From: an uncultured Clostridia bacterium
Lineage (GTDB): Bacteria; Bacillota; Clostridia; Christensenellales; UBA1242
Direction of reading: 5' to 3'
DNA: 58,449 nt
Assembly (NCBI GenBank): GCA_944384445.1
Contig: CALWTL010000006.1
Coordinates: forward strand, 1 to 58,449
The notes below the pieces were generated by a model. The model saw nothing but the letters and a program-made list of their open reading frames with translations, did not search any database and was not told where the DNA came from. A program made the position numbers and the translations under genes. Below, piece after piece: positions 30,101 to 41,400 of the stretch; position 1 is the first letter of the stretch, and each line of letters begins with the position of its first letter.

Positions 30101-30341
30101 TTACACCAGCAGAATCAGTATCCTGACTTGGAGTAAAACCTGTAGGGTCAAAAGGATATTCACTATCCGGGCTATTATTAAAATTTTGATTAGCTATTGT
30201 AATTTCTGTTTTATTATTAATTGCATATGCAATTGTCTCAAAATCAATAAGATTTATTAAACCAATATTTGTAAACAAGATTAATACCAATGCGGTAAGA
30301 TAACACATAATATTTTTTAGTAAATTTCTTCTAACTTTCAT
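27186..30341 (-). CDS. Surface protein with four jelly-roll-like repeats and a cytoplasmic coiled coil
   Basis: The 1051 residues begin with a signal peptide (hydrophobic core IMCYLTALVLILFTNIGLIN). Four beta-sandwich repeats of about 170-200 residues follow. Each contains a strand of the form YYKITLDVxTQN (SNYMISVDVYTSN, TVYKVSIFIKTKS, SYYKITLDVQTQN and SYYKITISVYTQN). Each ends near a VxFDNIS/YIDNVTF/FFGGIEF motif, typical of carbohydrate-binding or galactose-binding-like folds. A membrane helix lies at about 880-903. After it comes a highly charged cytoplasmic coiled coil of roughly 120 residues (SKLRELNKEIETLHDERKKY onward). There is no sortase motif. Glycan binding is inferred from fold resemblance only. 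An AGAGG ribosome-binding site precedes the start. Confidence 0.85.
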   Translation of the reverse strand: MKVRRNLLKNIMCYLTALVLILFTNIGLINLIDFETIAYAINNKTEITIANQNFNNSPDSEYPFDPTGFTPSQDTDSAGVNAGVINVDEEEYSKYKTDETFRDEYVLMIDSTVSTSEDNQSTSHNANFGFTTNDSITLEANSNYMISVDVYTSNNNGIGALYLFNSDDSSNKSIYASITNISSLNHYTTYTFFITTNNIEDIIVKLGMYLRGSGVVLFDNISAYKINSSTLNSNIDKLNNSSLSNTYVYLDERDNIVNEFDMSTNPFTLYAFDNDKNSPDYTTAELIQNSTDSEASDGNTNSAFKISNKQATYVQYATSDDFFTFEQNTVYKVSIFIKTKSIDGNANLQLIQTNLSDDEESTDSEILTISSDTGEDANIINDYQEYSFYVRSNPIKSTTFKLVVGLGNSDTPTTGTLYVASIITTKVDYSTFSNVSTGTYADTIDLAEKYTFSSNDLYFDNGNFNDVQTTDYSNPYPATPNSWNKVDGNYDQSYGVINTSPTEFNKLDSTKFSNLLNPGDPFGMNSSNNVLMMYNSTADIQSYTSATKSLSAKSYYKITLDVQTQNTPAEIQLVSTINDKEVVLSSIIVETNILDWQTITMYLYTGYQALDVSVKIILDTTDYGYVYIDNVTFNYPIQPTEDDFTNAVNSTYQIKTNLSQLIVSDSNLEFSTPTYFEKSDNNEVLSGVVDLTNTESISKVISNSDNYANFTNLQSDNKNVLAIRSLNDTYYTLSSKIGFDLTSGSYYKITISVYTQNLQILDNSIDKDLMGASIKLSSFDDTFTKIISDNHWTTYTFYINPNSDTTTYLELSLGSSLASTSGDVFFGGIEFVEFNEEDLTEYNNAHENAYTKILTQTTSDDTTDDENQSDDEGNDINVNTILYYISSILFALAIIIAIVGVLVRKIKWKKPIKKSKTAYDRNRTVSKQLYQRKASTIRESKLRELNKEIETLHDERKKYEDEYKLDLSKIREMKIKRADMSEINKLQKEMKKKQKLSSTIGLSITKLESEIEYTKSEQFINNLIKKLEREQQESLKSVDDQESNQTENSKE

Positions 30342-30378
30342 TCTAACCTCTTTATTAATTATTGCTATAAACTAATTT

Positions 30379-30407
30379 ATTATAATATAAATTTTAAAAA
30401 TTAGCAA
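30379..30407 (-). promoter_or_regulatory. Promoter of the 1051-residue surface protein gene
   Basis: On the minus strand, -35 TTGCTA (30407-30402) and -10 TATAAT (30384-30379) are separated by 17 bases. Confidence 0.65.
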
Positions 30408-30439
30408 ATAAATTTGACTAAAAAGAACAATATAAATGT

Positions 30440-30802
30440 ATGAAAAAGGTAAAGAAAGTTCACATTATTATTTTTGGTGCAATTATAGGTCTAATTAACG
30501 GTTTTTTTGGTGGTGGTGGGGGTATGGTAGTTGTTCCACTGCTCAACAAAATGTTTGGTTTAGAACAAAAAAAAGCACAAGCAACAGCATTGTTTGTTAT
30601 TCTTCCGATTAGTATTGTTAGTACTATTGTGTATATGTGTTATCATTCCATCAATTTTAAAGAAGGTTGGCCTGTGATAGTTGGAATTATTGCAGGAGGA
30701 GTTATAGGAGCATCTTTACTAAACAAATTAAAAAATAGTGTTATAAAAGGAGTATTTATATTTTTTATGCTTTTAGGTGGCATAGGAATGTTAATTTGGT
30801 AA
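30440..30802 (+). CDS. TSUP (TauE/SafE-type) transporter, N-terminal half-size subunit
   Basis: The 120 residues have about four membrane helices. The TSUP repeat motif (GAIIGLINGFFGGGGGMVVV, then P) is at the start. The family exports or imports sulfite, organosulfonates or related anions; the substrate is unknown here. Typical members have two such repeats in about 250 residues. Here the second repeat is a separate gene starting 4 bases later. No ribosome-binding site is obvious upstream of the ATG. Confidence 0.85.
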   Translation: MKKVKKVHIIIFGAIIGLINGFFGGGGGMVVVPLLNKMFGLEQKKAQATALFVILPISIVSTIVYMCYHSINFKEGWPVIVGIIAGGVIGASLLNKLKNSVIKGVFIFFMLLGGIGMLIW

Positions 30803-30806
30803 AATT

Positions 30807-31241
30807 ATGATTTTTTGGGAAATTGTTGCAGGGATATTAGGTGGAATAATTGGAGGCATGGGAATGGGAGGAGGAACACTTACGATTCCTATTCTTACAA
30901 TATTTTTATCGTATGAACAACTTAGTGCACAAGGTGTAAACTTAATTGCTTTTTTACCTATGTCAATAATTGCACTTGTCATTCATATTAAAAATCATTT
31001 AGTTGCATTTAAACAAACTTGGCTACTAGCATTAATTGGTTGTATTTTTAGTCTTGGAGGTGCTATTTTAGCAAACCATATTTCAAATTCATTACTAAAA
31101 AAATTATTTGCTATATTCTTGATAGGATTAGCAATTTGGCAAATAGTAGAGATAATCAAAGAAAAGAAAAAAAATAAAAAATTAGATAATATAAATGATT
31201 TAAGTTATAAAAAAAATAAAAATAATAATATTGATAATTAA
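30807..31241 (+). CDS. TSUP (TauE/SafE-type) transporter, C-terminal half-size subunit
   Basis: The 144 residues have about four membrane helices. The second TSUP repeat (GILGGIIGGMGMGGGTLTIP) is followed by a Lys/Asn-rich cytoplasmic tail (EKKKNKKLDNINDLSYKKNK). It begins 4 bases after the stop of the first half, so translation is presumably coupled. The two products together equal one normal TSUP transporter and probably form a heterodimer. Half-size TSUP pairs are known in other Bacillota, so this need not be a pseudogene. Confidence 0.85.
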   Translation: MIFWEIVAGILGGIIGGMGMGGGTLTIPILTIFLSYEQLSAQGVNLIAFLPMSIIALVIHIKNHLVAFKQTWLLALIGCIFSLGGAILANHISNSLLKKLFAIFLIGLAIWQIVEIIKEKKKNKKLDNINDLSYKKNKNNNIDN

Positions 31242-31295
31242 ATTGTTAATAAAAGCTAGAAAATATTGTTATTTTTATAAATTTTTTATATTTTT

Positions 31296-32039
31296 TTAAA
31301 AAGATGCTAATAATGAAGTATGGTTTATTACCATATCTATAAGTTTATATTTTAAGATTTGAGAAATTGTTTGCTCATTTTGTTCGTTTTTTAATTCAGA
31401 AAAAAAATCTGTAAATTTATTTATCTTAGCGACATATTTTTTTGCCTTGCTATATTTTGTGTCAGTGTTAAATTGATTGAAAAACTCGTTGCTATATTTT
31501 TTATAATCTGATTTAATATTTTCTAAATTTAATAGTAATTCATTTAATTTAATTTCATTTTTGTCAAAACTAATAATAGATTTATAAACGGAATTCATTA
31601 ATGATATGTTAGCATTGAGTAAATTTTCTATGCTTTTATTTTGATTATCAGTTAGATTTTTTATTTTGTTAAATTTATTACATTTTAATATATAAACAGA
31701 ACACGTAGGATAATCAGATTTTAAATTTTCGCACACTGTATTTGCATCTTTTTTGTTTGGATAAAATTGAGCAAATACATGATATTTTCCATCATAATAA
31801 ACATATCCTGCACCATTAAGTGAACTAATTGTACTAGCAAGATTGGTCGCTTCATTATAAGTTAAAAATGAATTTATTTCTACAAAATAATATTCATCTT
31901 GTTTATTTATCTTTGGATATAAAAACATTGCAAGACCTAAACTAATCAATATTAAAAAGCTTAATATTAATATACTAGTTTTTTTTGTTGGGTTTAACTT
32001 TTTTCTATATTGGTTATAATCAAATTCATATGACTGCAT
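31296..32039 (-). CDS. SPOR-domain-like membrane protein
   Basis: The 247 residues start with a short cytoplasmic segment and one membrane helix (about 23-43). A SPOR-like beta-alpha-beta module follows at about 50-110. It contains YYFVEINSFLTYNEATNLAS, a GAGYVYYDGKYHVFAQFYPN strand and a KKDANTVCENL helix. SPOR domains bind denuded peptidoglycan glycans at division septa or in spores. The remaining 130 residues are helical with no recognised family. The ATG has no Shine-Dalgarno sequence. A TATAAT on the minus strand (32054-32049) ends only 9 bases before it, so the mRNA may be nearly leaderless. Confidence 0.75.
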   Translation of the reverse strand: MQSYEFDYNQYRKKLNPTKKTSILILSFLILISLGLAMFLYPKINKQDEYYFVEINSFLTYNEATNLASTISSLNGAGYVYYDGKYHVFAQFYPNKKDANTVCENLKSDYPTCSVYILKCNKFNKIKNLTDNQNKSIENLLNANISLMNSVYKSIISFDKNEIKLNELLLNLENIKSDYKKYSNEFFNQFNTDTKYSKAKKYVAKINKFTDFFSELKNEQNEQTISQILKYKLIDMVINHTSLLASF

Positions 32040-32133
32040 ACTTATTTTATTATAAAAAAATAAAATTTATGAAAACTGTCATGTTCGTGTAAAAATCTTG
32101 ACATATTTGCGTATAATTGAGCAAGGAGGAAAA

Positions 32134-34037
<1,904 letters not shown>

Positions 34038-34076
34038 AAAATAAAATAATTAAATAAAAATATTGTAAATTATTAA

Positions 34077-34108
34077 AAAAAATGTGTGCATATTCACACA
34101 TTTTTTTA
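34077..34108. terminator. Bidirectional terminator between groEL and valS
   Basis: The stem AAATGTGTG / CACACATTT is flanked by A and T runs, serving both convergent genes. Confidence 0.88.
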
Positions 34109-34118
34109 TTTTTTTAAT

Positions 34119-36746
34119 TTATTTTAAATTTTTTAATTTTTCTTCAAGCGAATTTTTACTATTTAATAAATATTCATAGCGTAATTTTTCTTTTTCAACT
34201 AGTTGTTGTGGAGCACGAGATATGAAATTAGGATTGAATATTCTGATTTCTAATATTTTTATTTCAGAATTTATTTTTTCAATATCTTTGTTTATTTTTT
34301 CACGTTCTTTTTCGGTATCAACAACTTCATATTTATAAAAGTAAAATTCGCCTAATTCAGTTACAAATTTTATACTATCACTATCAATATTGTCCAAAAT
34401 ATCAATCTTTTCGATATTAGTCATTTTTGATAAAACTAATTTAGCTTCGTTTATGATATTTAAACTAGTTTCAGAAACATTATTTTTGTTTACAATAAGA
34501 GTAATTCTTTTTGAAGGAATAACATTATAACTCAATCTTGTTTCTCTTATTTTTTGAATTAATGAAATAATTTTTTCAACATCTTCAGTTTCTTTTTTGA
34601 AATATCCAATAGAAGAAGCATAACTCTGATTTATCAAAAGTTCATTTGTAAAATTAGAATATATATCTTCTGTAATAAAAGGTATTATTGGATGTAGTAA
34701 TTTTAAAATATTTAAATAAATGTCTTTTAATATTGCACAAGCATTAGCTCGCACATTTGGGTCATTGCTATATACGTATGGTTTTGAAAATTCTAGGTAA
34801 TAATTACAAAATTCGTCCCAAACAAAAGAATACATTTTATTTACAGCTTGACAAATGTCTAAATTATCAATTAGTTTATTAATTTCTTCAATAGCATCAA
34901 ATAATTTTGAATAAATCCATTTATCAAAAATGTTTAGTTTTGTTTTGTCCAACTTAGTTTCGGTTGTTTGACTCAAAACTAATTCTAAAAATTTGCCTGA
35001 ATTGAAAACCTTATTGATAAATTTTCTATCTTCTAATATTTTCTCTTCGCTAAATCTAAAATCATTACCTGTTCCGTTTCCAAATAAAAGAGATAATCGT
35101 AATGAATCAGCACCATATTTTTCAATTATTTCAATCGGGTCAACTCCGTTGTTAGATGATTTGCTCATCTTTTTGCCTTCATCATCTCGTACTATACCAT
35201 TAATTAAAACTTTGCTAAAAGGAGTTTTGCCCATAATTTTTTTCGATAACATTACCATTCGCGCTACCCAGAAGAAAATTATATCTTGAGCGGTCACTAA
35301 AATGGATGTAGGGAAGAATCTGTTTAGGTCATCAGTTTCATCAGGATATCCTAATGTTGAGAATGGCCACAAAGCTGAACTAAACCAAGTGTCTAAAACA
35401 TCAGAATCTTGTACAATATCTTTATTACCGCATTTAGTGCATGCTGATGGTTTATTAATTTCAACCATTGTGTTGCCACAATCTTTGCAATAGTATGCTG
35501 GAATTCTGTGTCCCCACCATAATTGTCTTGAAATACACCAATCTTTGATATTTTCTAACCAATTTCTATAAATTTTTTGTACTCGATTAGGTACAATTTC
35601 AAGTTCTTTATTGTCTATTGCTTCAAGACCTAATTCAGCCATGTCTTGCATTTTCATAAACCATTGTTTACTCATCATTGGTTCAACTGCATTGTGACAT
35701 CTATAACATGTAGCTTTTGGTAGGTTATATGGTTCAATTTTTTCTATTAAGTCAAGGGACTTTAATTCTTCAACTAATTGTTTTCTACATGTGTATCTAT
35801 CCATATTAGAATATTTTCCACAATAGTCATTCATTGTGCCATCTAAATTCATTATTTTAATTGGTTGAAAGTCATGCCTTTTCCCAACTTCAAAATCGTT
35901 AAAATCATGAGCCGGAGTTATTTTAACCACACCTGTACCAAAATCTTTTTCTACATAATCATCAGAGATAATAGGGATTTCTTTGTTTAAAATAGGTAAT
36001 ATTACGTTTTTCCCTATTTTATCTTTATATCTTTCATCGTTTGGATTAACTGCGACACAAACATCTCCAAATATAGTTTCAGGACGAGTAGTCGCAACAA
36101 CTAAATATCCACTTTTATCTGCATAAGGATATCGAATGTACCATAAACTGGAATTTTCATCAATATGTTCAACTTCTGCATCTGATAGAGCAGTTTTACA
36201 TGTTGGACACCAATTGATTAATTTTTCTCCACGATATATATATTCTTCATCATATAATTTTTTGAATACATCTAAAACAGATTTTTGTCTTTTTTCATCC
36301 ATGGTAAAGGCACATCTATCCCAGTCGCAACTGCAACCAAGTGTTTTAAGTTGTAATTTTATTCGTCCACCATATTTATCATTCCAAGCCCATGCTCGTT
36401 TTAAAAATTCGTCTCTTCCTAATTTTTCTTTAGAGAGGCCTTCTTTTTTTAATGCTTCAATTATTTTAACTTCGGTTGCAATAGATGCATGGTCAGTACC
36501 AGGTATCCATAATGTATTGTATCCTTTCATACGTTTGTATCTAATTAAAAAATCTTGAGTTGTATTATTTAACGCATGTCCAATATGGAGTTGTCCCGTA
36601 ATATTTGGTGGGGGCATAATAATAGTAAAATTTTCTTTGTTTGAATTTTTATTGGAATCAGAAAAAGGTTTAAAACAATGATTTTCTTCCCATTTTTTAT
36701 AAATTAAATTTTCTTTGTTTTGTGGTTCATAAGTTTTATCTAACAT
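34119..36746 (-). CDS. valS: Valyl-tRNA synthetase
   Basis: ValS charges tRNA-Val and edits mischarged threonine. The 875 residues contain the class I signature HIGH (54-57, in PPPNITGQLHIGH) and KMSKS (526-530). The CP1 editing domain (TTRPETIFGDVCVAVNP) and several Cys pairs in the zinc-like insert (CKDCG...CTKCG) are present. The C-terminal coiled-coil arm (about 810-875) is also intact. Length is normal. An AAGGAG site precedes the start, and a valine T-box leader lies directly upstream. Transcription should therefore rise when tRNA-Val is uncharged. Confidence 0.99.
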   Translation of the reverse strand: MLDKTYEPQNKENLIYKKWEENHCFKPFSDSNKNSNKENFTIIMPPPNITGQLHIGHALNNTTQDFLIRYKRMKGYNTLWIPGTDHASIATEVKIIEALKKEGLSKEKLGRDEFLKRAWAWNDKYGGRIKLQLKTLGCSCDWDRCAFTMDEKRQKSVLDVFKKLYDEEYIYRGEKLINWCPTCKTALSDAEVEHIDENSSLWYIRYPYADKSGYLVVATTRPETIFGDVCVAVNPNDERYKDKIGKNVILPILNKEIPIISDDYVEKDFGTGVVKITPAHDFNDFEVGKRHDFQPIKIMNLDGTMNDYCGKYSNMDRYTCRKQLVEELKSLDLIEKIEPYNLPKATCYRCHNAVEPMMSKQWFMKMQDMAELGLEAIDNKELEIVPNRVQKIYRNWLENIKDWCISRQLWWGHRIPAYYCKDCGNTMVEINKPSACTKCGNKDIVQDSDVLDTWFSSALWPFSTLGYPDETDDLNRFFPTSILVTAQDIIFFWVARMVMLSKKIMGKTPFSKVLINGIVRDDEGKKMSKSSNNGVDPIEIIEKYGADSLRLSLLFGNGTGNDFRFSEEKILEDRKFINKVFNSGKFLELVLSQTTETKLDKTKLNIFDKWIYSKLFDAIEEINKLIDNLDICQAVNKMYSFVWDEFCNYYLEFSKPYVYSNDPNVRANACAILKDIYLNILKLLHPIIPFITEDIYSNFTNELLINQSYASSIGYFKKETEDVEKIISLIQKIRETRLSYNVIPSKRITLIVNKNNVSETSLNIINEAKLVLSKMTNIEKIDILDNIDSDSIKFVTELGEFYFYKYEVVDTEKEREKINKDIEKINSEIKILEIRIFNPNFISRAPQQLVEKEKLRYEYLLNSKNSLEEKLKNLK

Positions 36747-36760
36747 AAAATCTCCTTAAA

Positions 36761-37004
36761 ATAAAAAAATCTTGCAAAATGCAAGGACGAATTTATTCGT
36801 GGTACCACCTTACTTTGAGCAAATTGCTCCTCATTTCAAACTGACGTATTTTTTCAACTACGCAGACGTTCTACTATTCTTCTTCGTCTGAACTCGTTTG
36901 CTACCTTCACTAATAACCTTCCTAAATTGCTCTCAGCCTATGGCAATTCTCTCTTAAAGGCGTTTATTAATTACTCCTCAAACTTATATCACGTTTCTCA
37001 ATTA
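36761..37004 (-). promoter_or_regulatory. T-box riboswitch leader of valS
   Basis: Read on the minus strand, the leader has a stem I closed by GTTTG and CAAAC. Just before the closing strand comes the specifier context GAAGGTAGC, in which GTA (36904-36902) is a valine codon. The conserved T-box AAGGTGGTACCACG lies at about 36811-36798. The antiterminator pairs AAGG with CCTT. The competing terminator is the stem CTTGCA / TGCAAG followed by a T run (about 36775-36761). This is the classic tRNA-sensing transcription antitermination arrangement of Bacillota. Confidence 0.95.
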
Positions 37005-37005
37005 T

Positions 37006-37034
37006 AAAATAGCATATTTTAGTTTTATTGTCAA
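37006..37034 (-). promoter_or_regulatory. Promoter of the T-box-valS unit
   Basis: On the minus strand, -35 TTGACA (37034-37029) and -10 TATTTT (37011-37006) are separated by 17 bases. Confidence 0.6.
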
Positions 37035-37317
37035 CTTATTTTTTTATAGTAAGCTAATAATGTTGATAATTTGACAATATTATTTTATTATGATAAAATT
37101 TTACAAATTATATAAATATTGATATATAATTATTGAAATTTATATAAAATTTTATTATTTTATTATTTTTTTGAAAAAATCTTAAAAATTTATTTAAAAT
37201 CTTATTTTTAAAATGCAAATAAATTTTAGTATTAAATGTTTTGTTGAGAATAAATAAGCGGATGTTTATTGTAATTAATTGTTTATACTAAACAAAAATG
37301 TTTCAATAAGGAGAAAT
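37035..37317. other. AT-rich divergent intergenic region
   Basis: No gene or RNA structure was recognised between the valS promoter and ksgA. Long A and T runs dominate. The ksgA ribosome-binding site (AAGGAG) is at its right end. Confidence 0.5.
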
Positions 37318-38112
37318 ATGGAAAATTTTAATTTTAAGAAAAATTTAGGACAAAATTTTATTTTTGATACAAATTTGTTAAAGGCAATTGTTTCAGATGG
37401 AAATGTAAAAAAAAATGATTTGATACTTGAAATTGGAGCTGGTGCAGGAAGCCTTACTAAACAATTAGCACAATCATGTAGAAAAGTAATTTCTTTTGAA
37501 ATAGACAAATCATTAATACCTACTTTAAATAAAATAAGTGAAGAATATAAAAATATAGAATTTCATTTTTCTGATTTTATGGAATGTAATATTGAAAATC
37601 TTTTTTCTGGAGAAGCTAAAGTAGTTGCAAATATTCCTTATTATATAACCACGGCGATAGTATTTAAGTTAATTGAACATATTAATAAATTTGAAAGTAT
37701 TTTGTTGTTGGTGCAAAAGGAAGTGGCAGTTAGATTTGCCAGTGATTGTGGCGGTAAAGAATATGGTATTACAAGTGTAATATTACAATCATTGTTTGAT
37801 GTTTCAATTCCTAGAATTGTTAAAAAAGAATGCTTTACTCCTATACCGAAAGTTGACAGTGCTTTATGCAAATTAGTTCCACATAACAAATATAAATTTG
37901 AAGATTTTGATGATTTCAAAAAATTTGTACATCTATCTTTTTCAATGAGAAGAAAAACTTTAGTAAATAATTTAAAATCAAAATATCCAAAAGAAAATAT
38001 TATAGCAATATTAAAAAATTTTCAATTTTCTGAATCAATTAGACCTGAACAAATTAGTGTTGAATATTTTATAAAAATTTATAATTTATTGAAAAATACT
38101 CAAATTATATAA
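37318..38112 (+). CDS. ksgA: 16S rRNA dimethyladenosine transferase
   Basis: RsmA/KsgA dimethylates two adjacent adenosines in helix 45 of 16S rRNA late in 30S assembly. The 264 residues show FKKNLGQNFIFDTNLL at the N-terminus and the S-adenosylmethionine-binding ILEIGAGAGSLT. The catalytic motif NIPYYIT comes next, followed by the C-terminal helical domain (SFSMRRKTLVNNL). The start at 37318 is chosen for its AAGGAG site; a 13-codon upstream extension lacks one. Loss of this enzyme is known to give kasugamycin resistance, and the gene looks intact here. Confidence 0.97.
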   Translation: MENFNFKKNLGQNFIFDTNLLKAIVSDGNVKKNDLILEIGAGAGSLTKQLAQSCRKVISFEIDKSLIPTLNKISEEYKNIEFHFSDFMECNIENLFSGEAKVVANIPYYITTAIVFKLIEHINKFESILLLVQKEVAVRFASDCGGKEYGITSVILQSLFDVSIPRIVKKECFTPIPKVDSALCKLVPHNKYKFEDFDDFKKFVHLSFSMRRKTLVNNLKSKYPKENIIAILKNFQFSESIRPEQISVEYFIKIYNLLKNTQII

Positions 38113-38302
38113 AAATTTGTGATTTTTTTGTGTTTTTCTAAAATTATTTTAATATTTTTATTATTTTTTTATAATTTTTTTGAACTTTTAATTTAATTTA
38201 TTAATTTTTAATAATTTCATCTTACTTAAAAATTTTTTTCTTTAATTTATTTATTTTATATTTTAATTCGAGTTATAAATAAATATTTTAGTTTTGATTT
38301 AT
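38113..38302. other. AT-rich spacer before the giant gene
   Basis: This stretch is almost pure A/T with many T runs and no coding frame. No convincing terminator hairpin for ksgA was seen. Confidence 0.5.
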
Positions 38303-38331
38303 TTGACACCAACGTTTTAAAAATATATAAT
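38303..38331 (+). promoter_or_regulatory. Perfect consensus promoter of the giant surface protein gene
   Basis: TTGACA (38303-38308) and TATAAT (38326-38331) are separated by 17 bases, both hexamers exact. The leader would be about 80 bases. Confidence 0.85.
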
Positions 38332-38418
38332 TATTTTGTAAGTTTTTGTAGATAATAATTATTGATACAATTCACTTTTAGCCATTGTTATCTATTCATA
38401 GTATTTAGGTAGGGGAAA

Positions 38419-41400
38419 ATGACAAAAAAAATTTTTAAAATTATTGGTATAGTTTTTGCTAGCATCATAGTTTTTGTTGGTGCAGTTTTTGGAATTATGG
38501 CAATCATGGGTAAATTCAAAACTCCTGATGTTTATCCAAACAGATTGCAATTTATTGATAATGAACAAACTGTAATTTATCAAGACAATAATCCTGATAA
38601 ATTATATTCTTTCGTTTTAAATGGATTTTCAGATAACTTGGACTATGAAGTGAATCAAAAAGATTGTTATATTTATTTTGTAAATAACATCGGTTCAGAT
38701 TTAATTACTTTATGTGATTCAAAAGGTAATCCTTTAGTATCTGAAAACAATCGATATAGTATTGAATGCAATGAGCATGTTTATTATAAAATCAAAGACG
38801 TTTCTGAAACTGATTTCTCTAATTCAAATTATGGACAAGTTATTTTGCAAGCAAGAGATTCCCGTAGTCAAGTACAATCAAATAATTTGACAATTTGGGT
38901 AGATAGAGAAATATCAAATCTGTCACTAGATTATGGTTCTTCATCTGCTGTCAATGGAAGACAAGAAATAACTATTGGTGTTGATGTTGAATTTGAATTT
39001 AATTATCTCGCAAGTCCAGAACATTCTCTTGACCCAATAAGTAAAGAAAATGGAAAAATTGTTGAATTGTACTATCTTGATTCTAATGAATATGATTATG
39101 TTCCTATTAACCAAGATACATATCAAAATTATTCTTTTATCAAATATGATATAGATAATAAAAAATATAGTTTTTCTACCGATTCAGCTGGAACCTATGA
39201 ATTTAAAATTGCTGTTTTTTCAACTTATCAAGATAGGGAAGACTATTTAAATAGCGATTTTGTTGATACGGATTCATATTTTGAACGTGTATCTGGTATG
39301 ATAAATACTTCATTAATTGTAAATGTTGTAAATTCAGATATTTCAAATGTTGGAATGAATTCGTCAGGTGTTGGTTTAAATCTTTATTCAGATAATAACT
39401 ATATAACATTATCTGGGCAATCTGGTGTAGATGGAGCAAATGATAATGATTTAGGCTTGTATATGATAAAAGATGGGGTAGCCACTAATATTAGATTTAA
39501 CGAAGTTGCATTCACTCTAAATCAAAATAATTATCCAGATAATTGGTCAGATACTGATATTATATTTGTTTCTGATGACAAAGTAAAAACGATTAGATTC
39601 AATTATAATACTGCATCAATTTCTGGTTTTGGTTCAATTGATGGTAGTTATGGTATTAGTTTTGATACAAGTAAAAATATAATAAATTTGAATGGTCTAA
39701 ATAATTTTCAACTGACTTATGCCTTGGATAATGTTTCTTACGATGAAAATACTACTCTAATAAAATCATTTACATGTGATTATGAAGATAGTACATATAA
39801 TTTTGCTTGTTCGGTTGGTGCCGCCTTTTTGCAATATAATGATGATGGTTCATACAATATTAAGTTATTAAAAAGTGGTAGTTATTTAGAATTTTATATT
39901 TATGATAATCAATCAATTAATTATACTATAGCAAAAGATTTCGTATATACTGCACAACCTATTGGTAGCGGAAATAATAAATCTTGGAATATAGTTGCTA
40001 AAAACAATCTTGAATTATCAGATAATGAAAGTTTAGTTTTAGGTATTTTAGTCGTTAACAATAATGGAGGAGCATATTTTGCTTCAACTGGAGTGACTAT
40101 AACACCTGTAGAATTGACATTTGAATTCGTTAATGAAAATCAGACTCACAATCTTCAAGTCGAATATAACAAAAACGAAGATCAAGTTTATTCAACAATT
40201 TATCCAGAATTGGAATTAGATGATATTGTAAACATTATAAGTGGAAGTTATGATGCATGTGTATTTATTACTCCAAAAGTAGATATTACATTAGGAGAAG
40301 TTTATGATATTGAAGTAATAGAAGGTATGGTATTTGTTGATGCACTAAATAATGAATACGTTCTAGTTGGATATATGCAAGGAAACCATTTCGTAAATAA
40401 AGTAAAAGTACGAAAAGGTGCACGAAATTCAAACACTCCAATTTACATGTTGCAATTACAAAATTCATATAATCAAACATCTTCTGAGTACATTCAAGAA
40501 ATTATAGAAAATCAAGATAATAATATCACATTAAGGTATTCTATTCAGATAGAAAATGTTGATGGTAGTATTGAAACAAAGTATGTAAAATTGACAATGT
40601 TTAATGGCGAATTAGTTGCTACATTAGAAGACCACAGCGCAGTAGTTAGTTCAGTTTTTGTACAAAACAATAATTTGGTAGTGACTATTAATGATAATTC
40701 TTATATTTGTAATTTTATATCTTTGGATTCAGATGGTAGCAATGTATATTTAGGAAATAAAAGTCAAACTCAAGACAAACCATTGGTGGCTAATGTAGTT
40801 AATAGTTATATTTCTGATTCTAGAAAAGTGTCAATTACAGTTAGCTATGGACTATTACCTAACGAAGTTAATTTTAATTATAATGCAGGAAATATTGACG
40901 GTGTTCCTTTACCAGATGGGGGAGATACTTATTTAAGTATTGTAGATGGTAATGTATATGTTGTTGAAAATACTACTAATCATTCTTTAACCTTAACATC
41001 AAATGTACCTGATATGTTAAAAGATATTTATTATGCAAATGGTTTTGATTTAGATAATATCAAAATTTATATGTATAATGCTTCAAATGAGTTGATATCA
41101 CAAAATTCTAATGCACTTGAAATTACAAATTTAGAATTTAATTCGGACAGCCTTGTATTATCATATAACAGTACAAGTGCACTAGCAAACGCTGACTCAT
41201 ATTTAAGAATTGTCCTAAGTTATAATGGAAAGGACATTTTATCTGATAAAATTTATATTGAAAGTACAGTCGCTACTAATATTCAATTTAAATATACAGA
41301 CGAAACGAACTCTGATTTAGTTTATTCTATTGATTTAGCAGAGACTCCTGAAATTGCTAATGATTCTGAGTTCTATATTAAAATTGTAATAAGTTATGAT

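Noticed and set aside
30785..30810. Frameshift or nonsense mutation breaking a single TSUP gene
   Set aside because: Each half has its own complete repeat and a sensible end, and half-size TSUP pairs occur in other bacteria.
32040..32133. Possible CIRCE operator upstream of groES
   Set aside because: No TTAGCACTC with a matching GAGTGCTAA was found; only a TATAAT and an off-spaced TTGACA are present.
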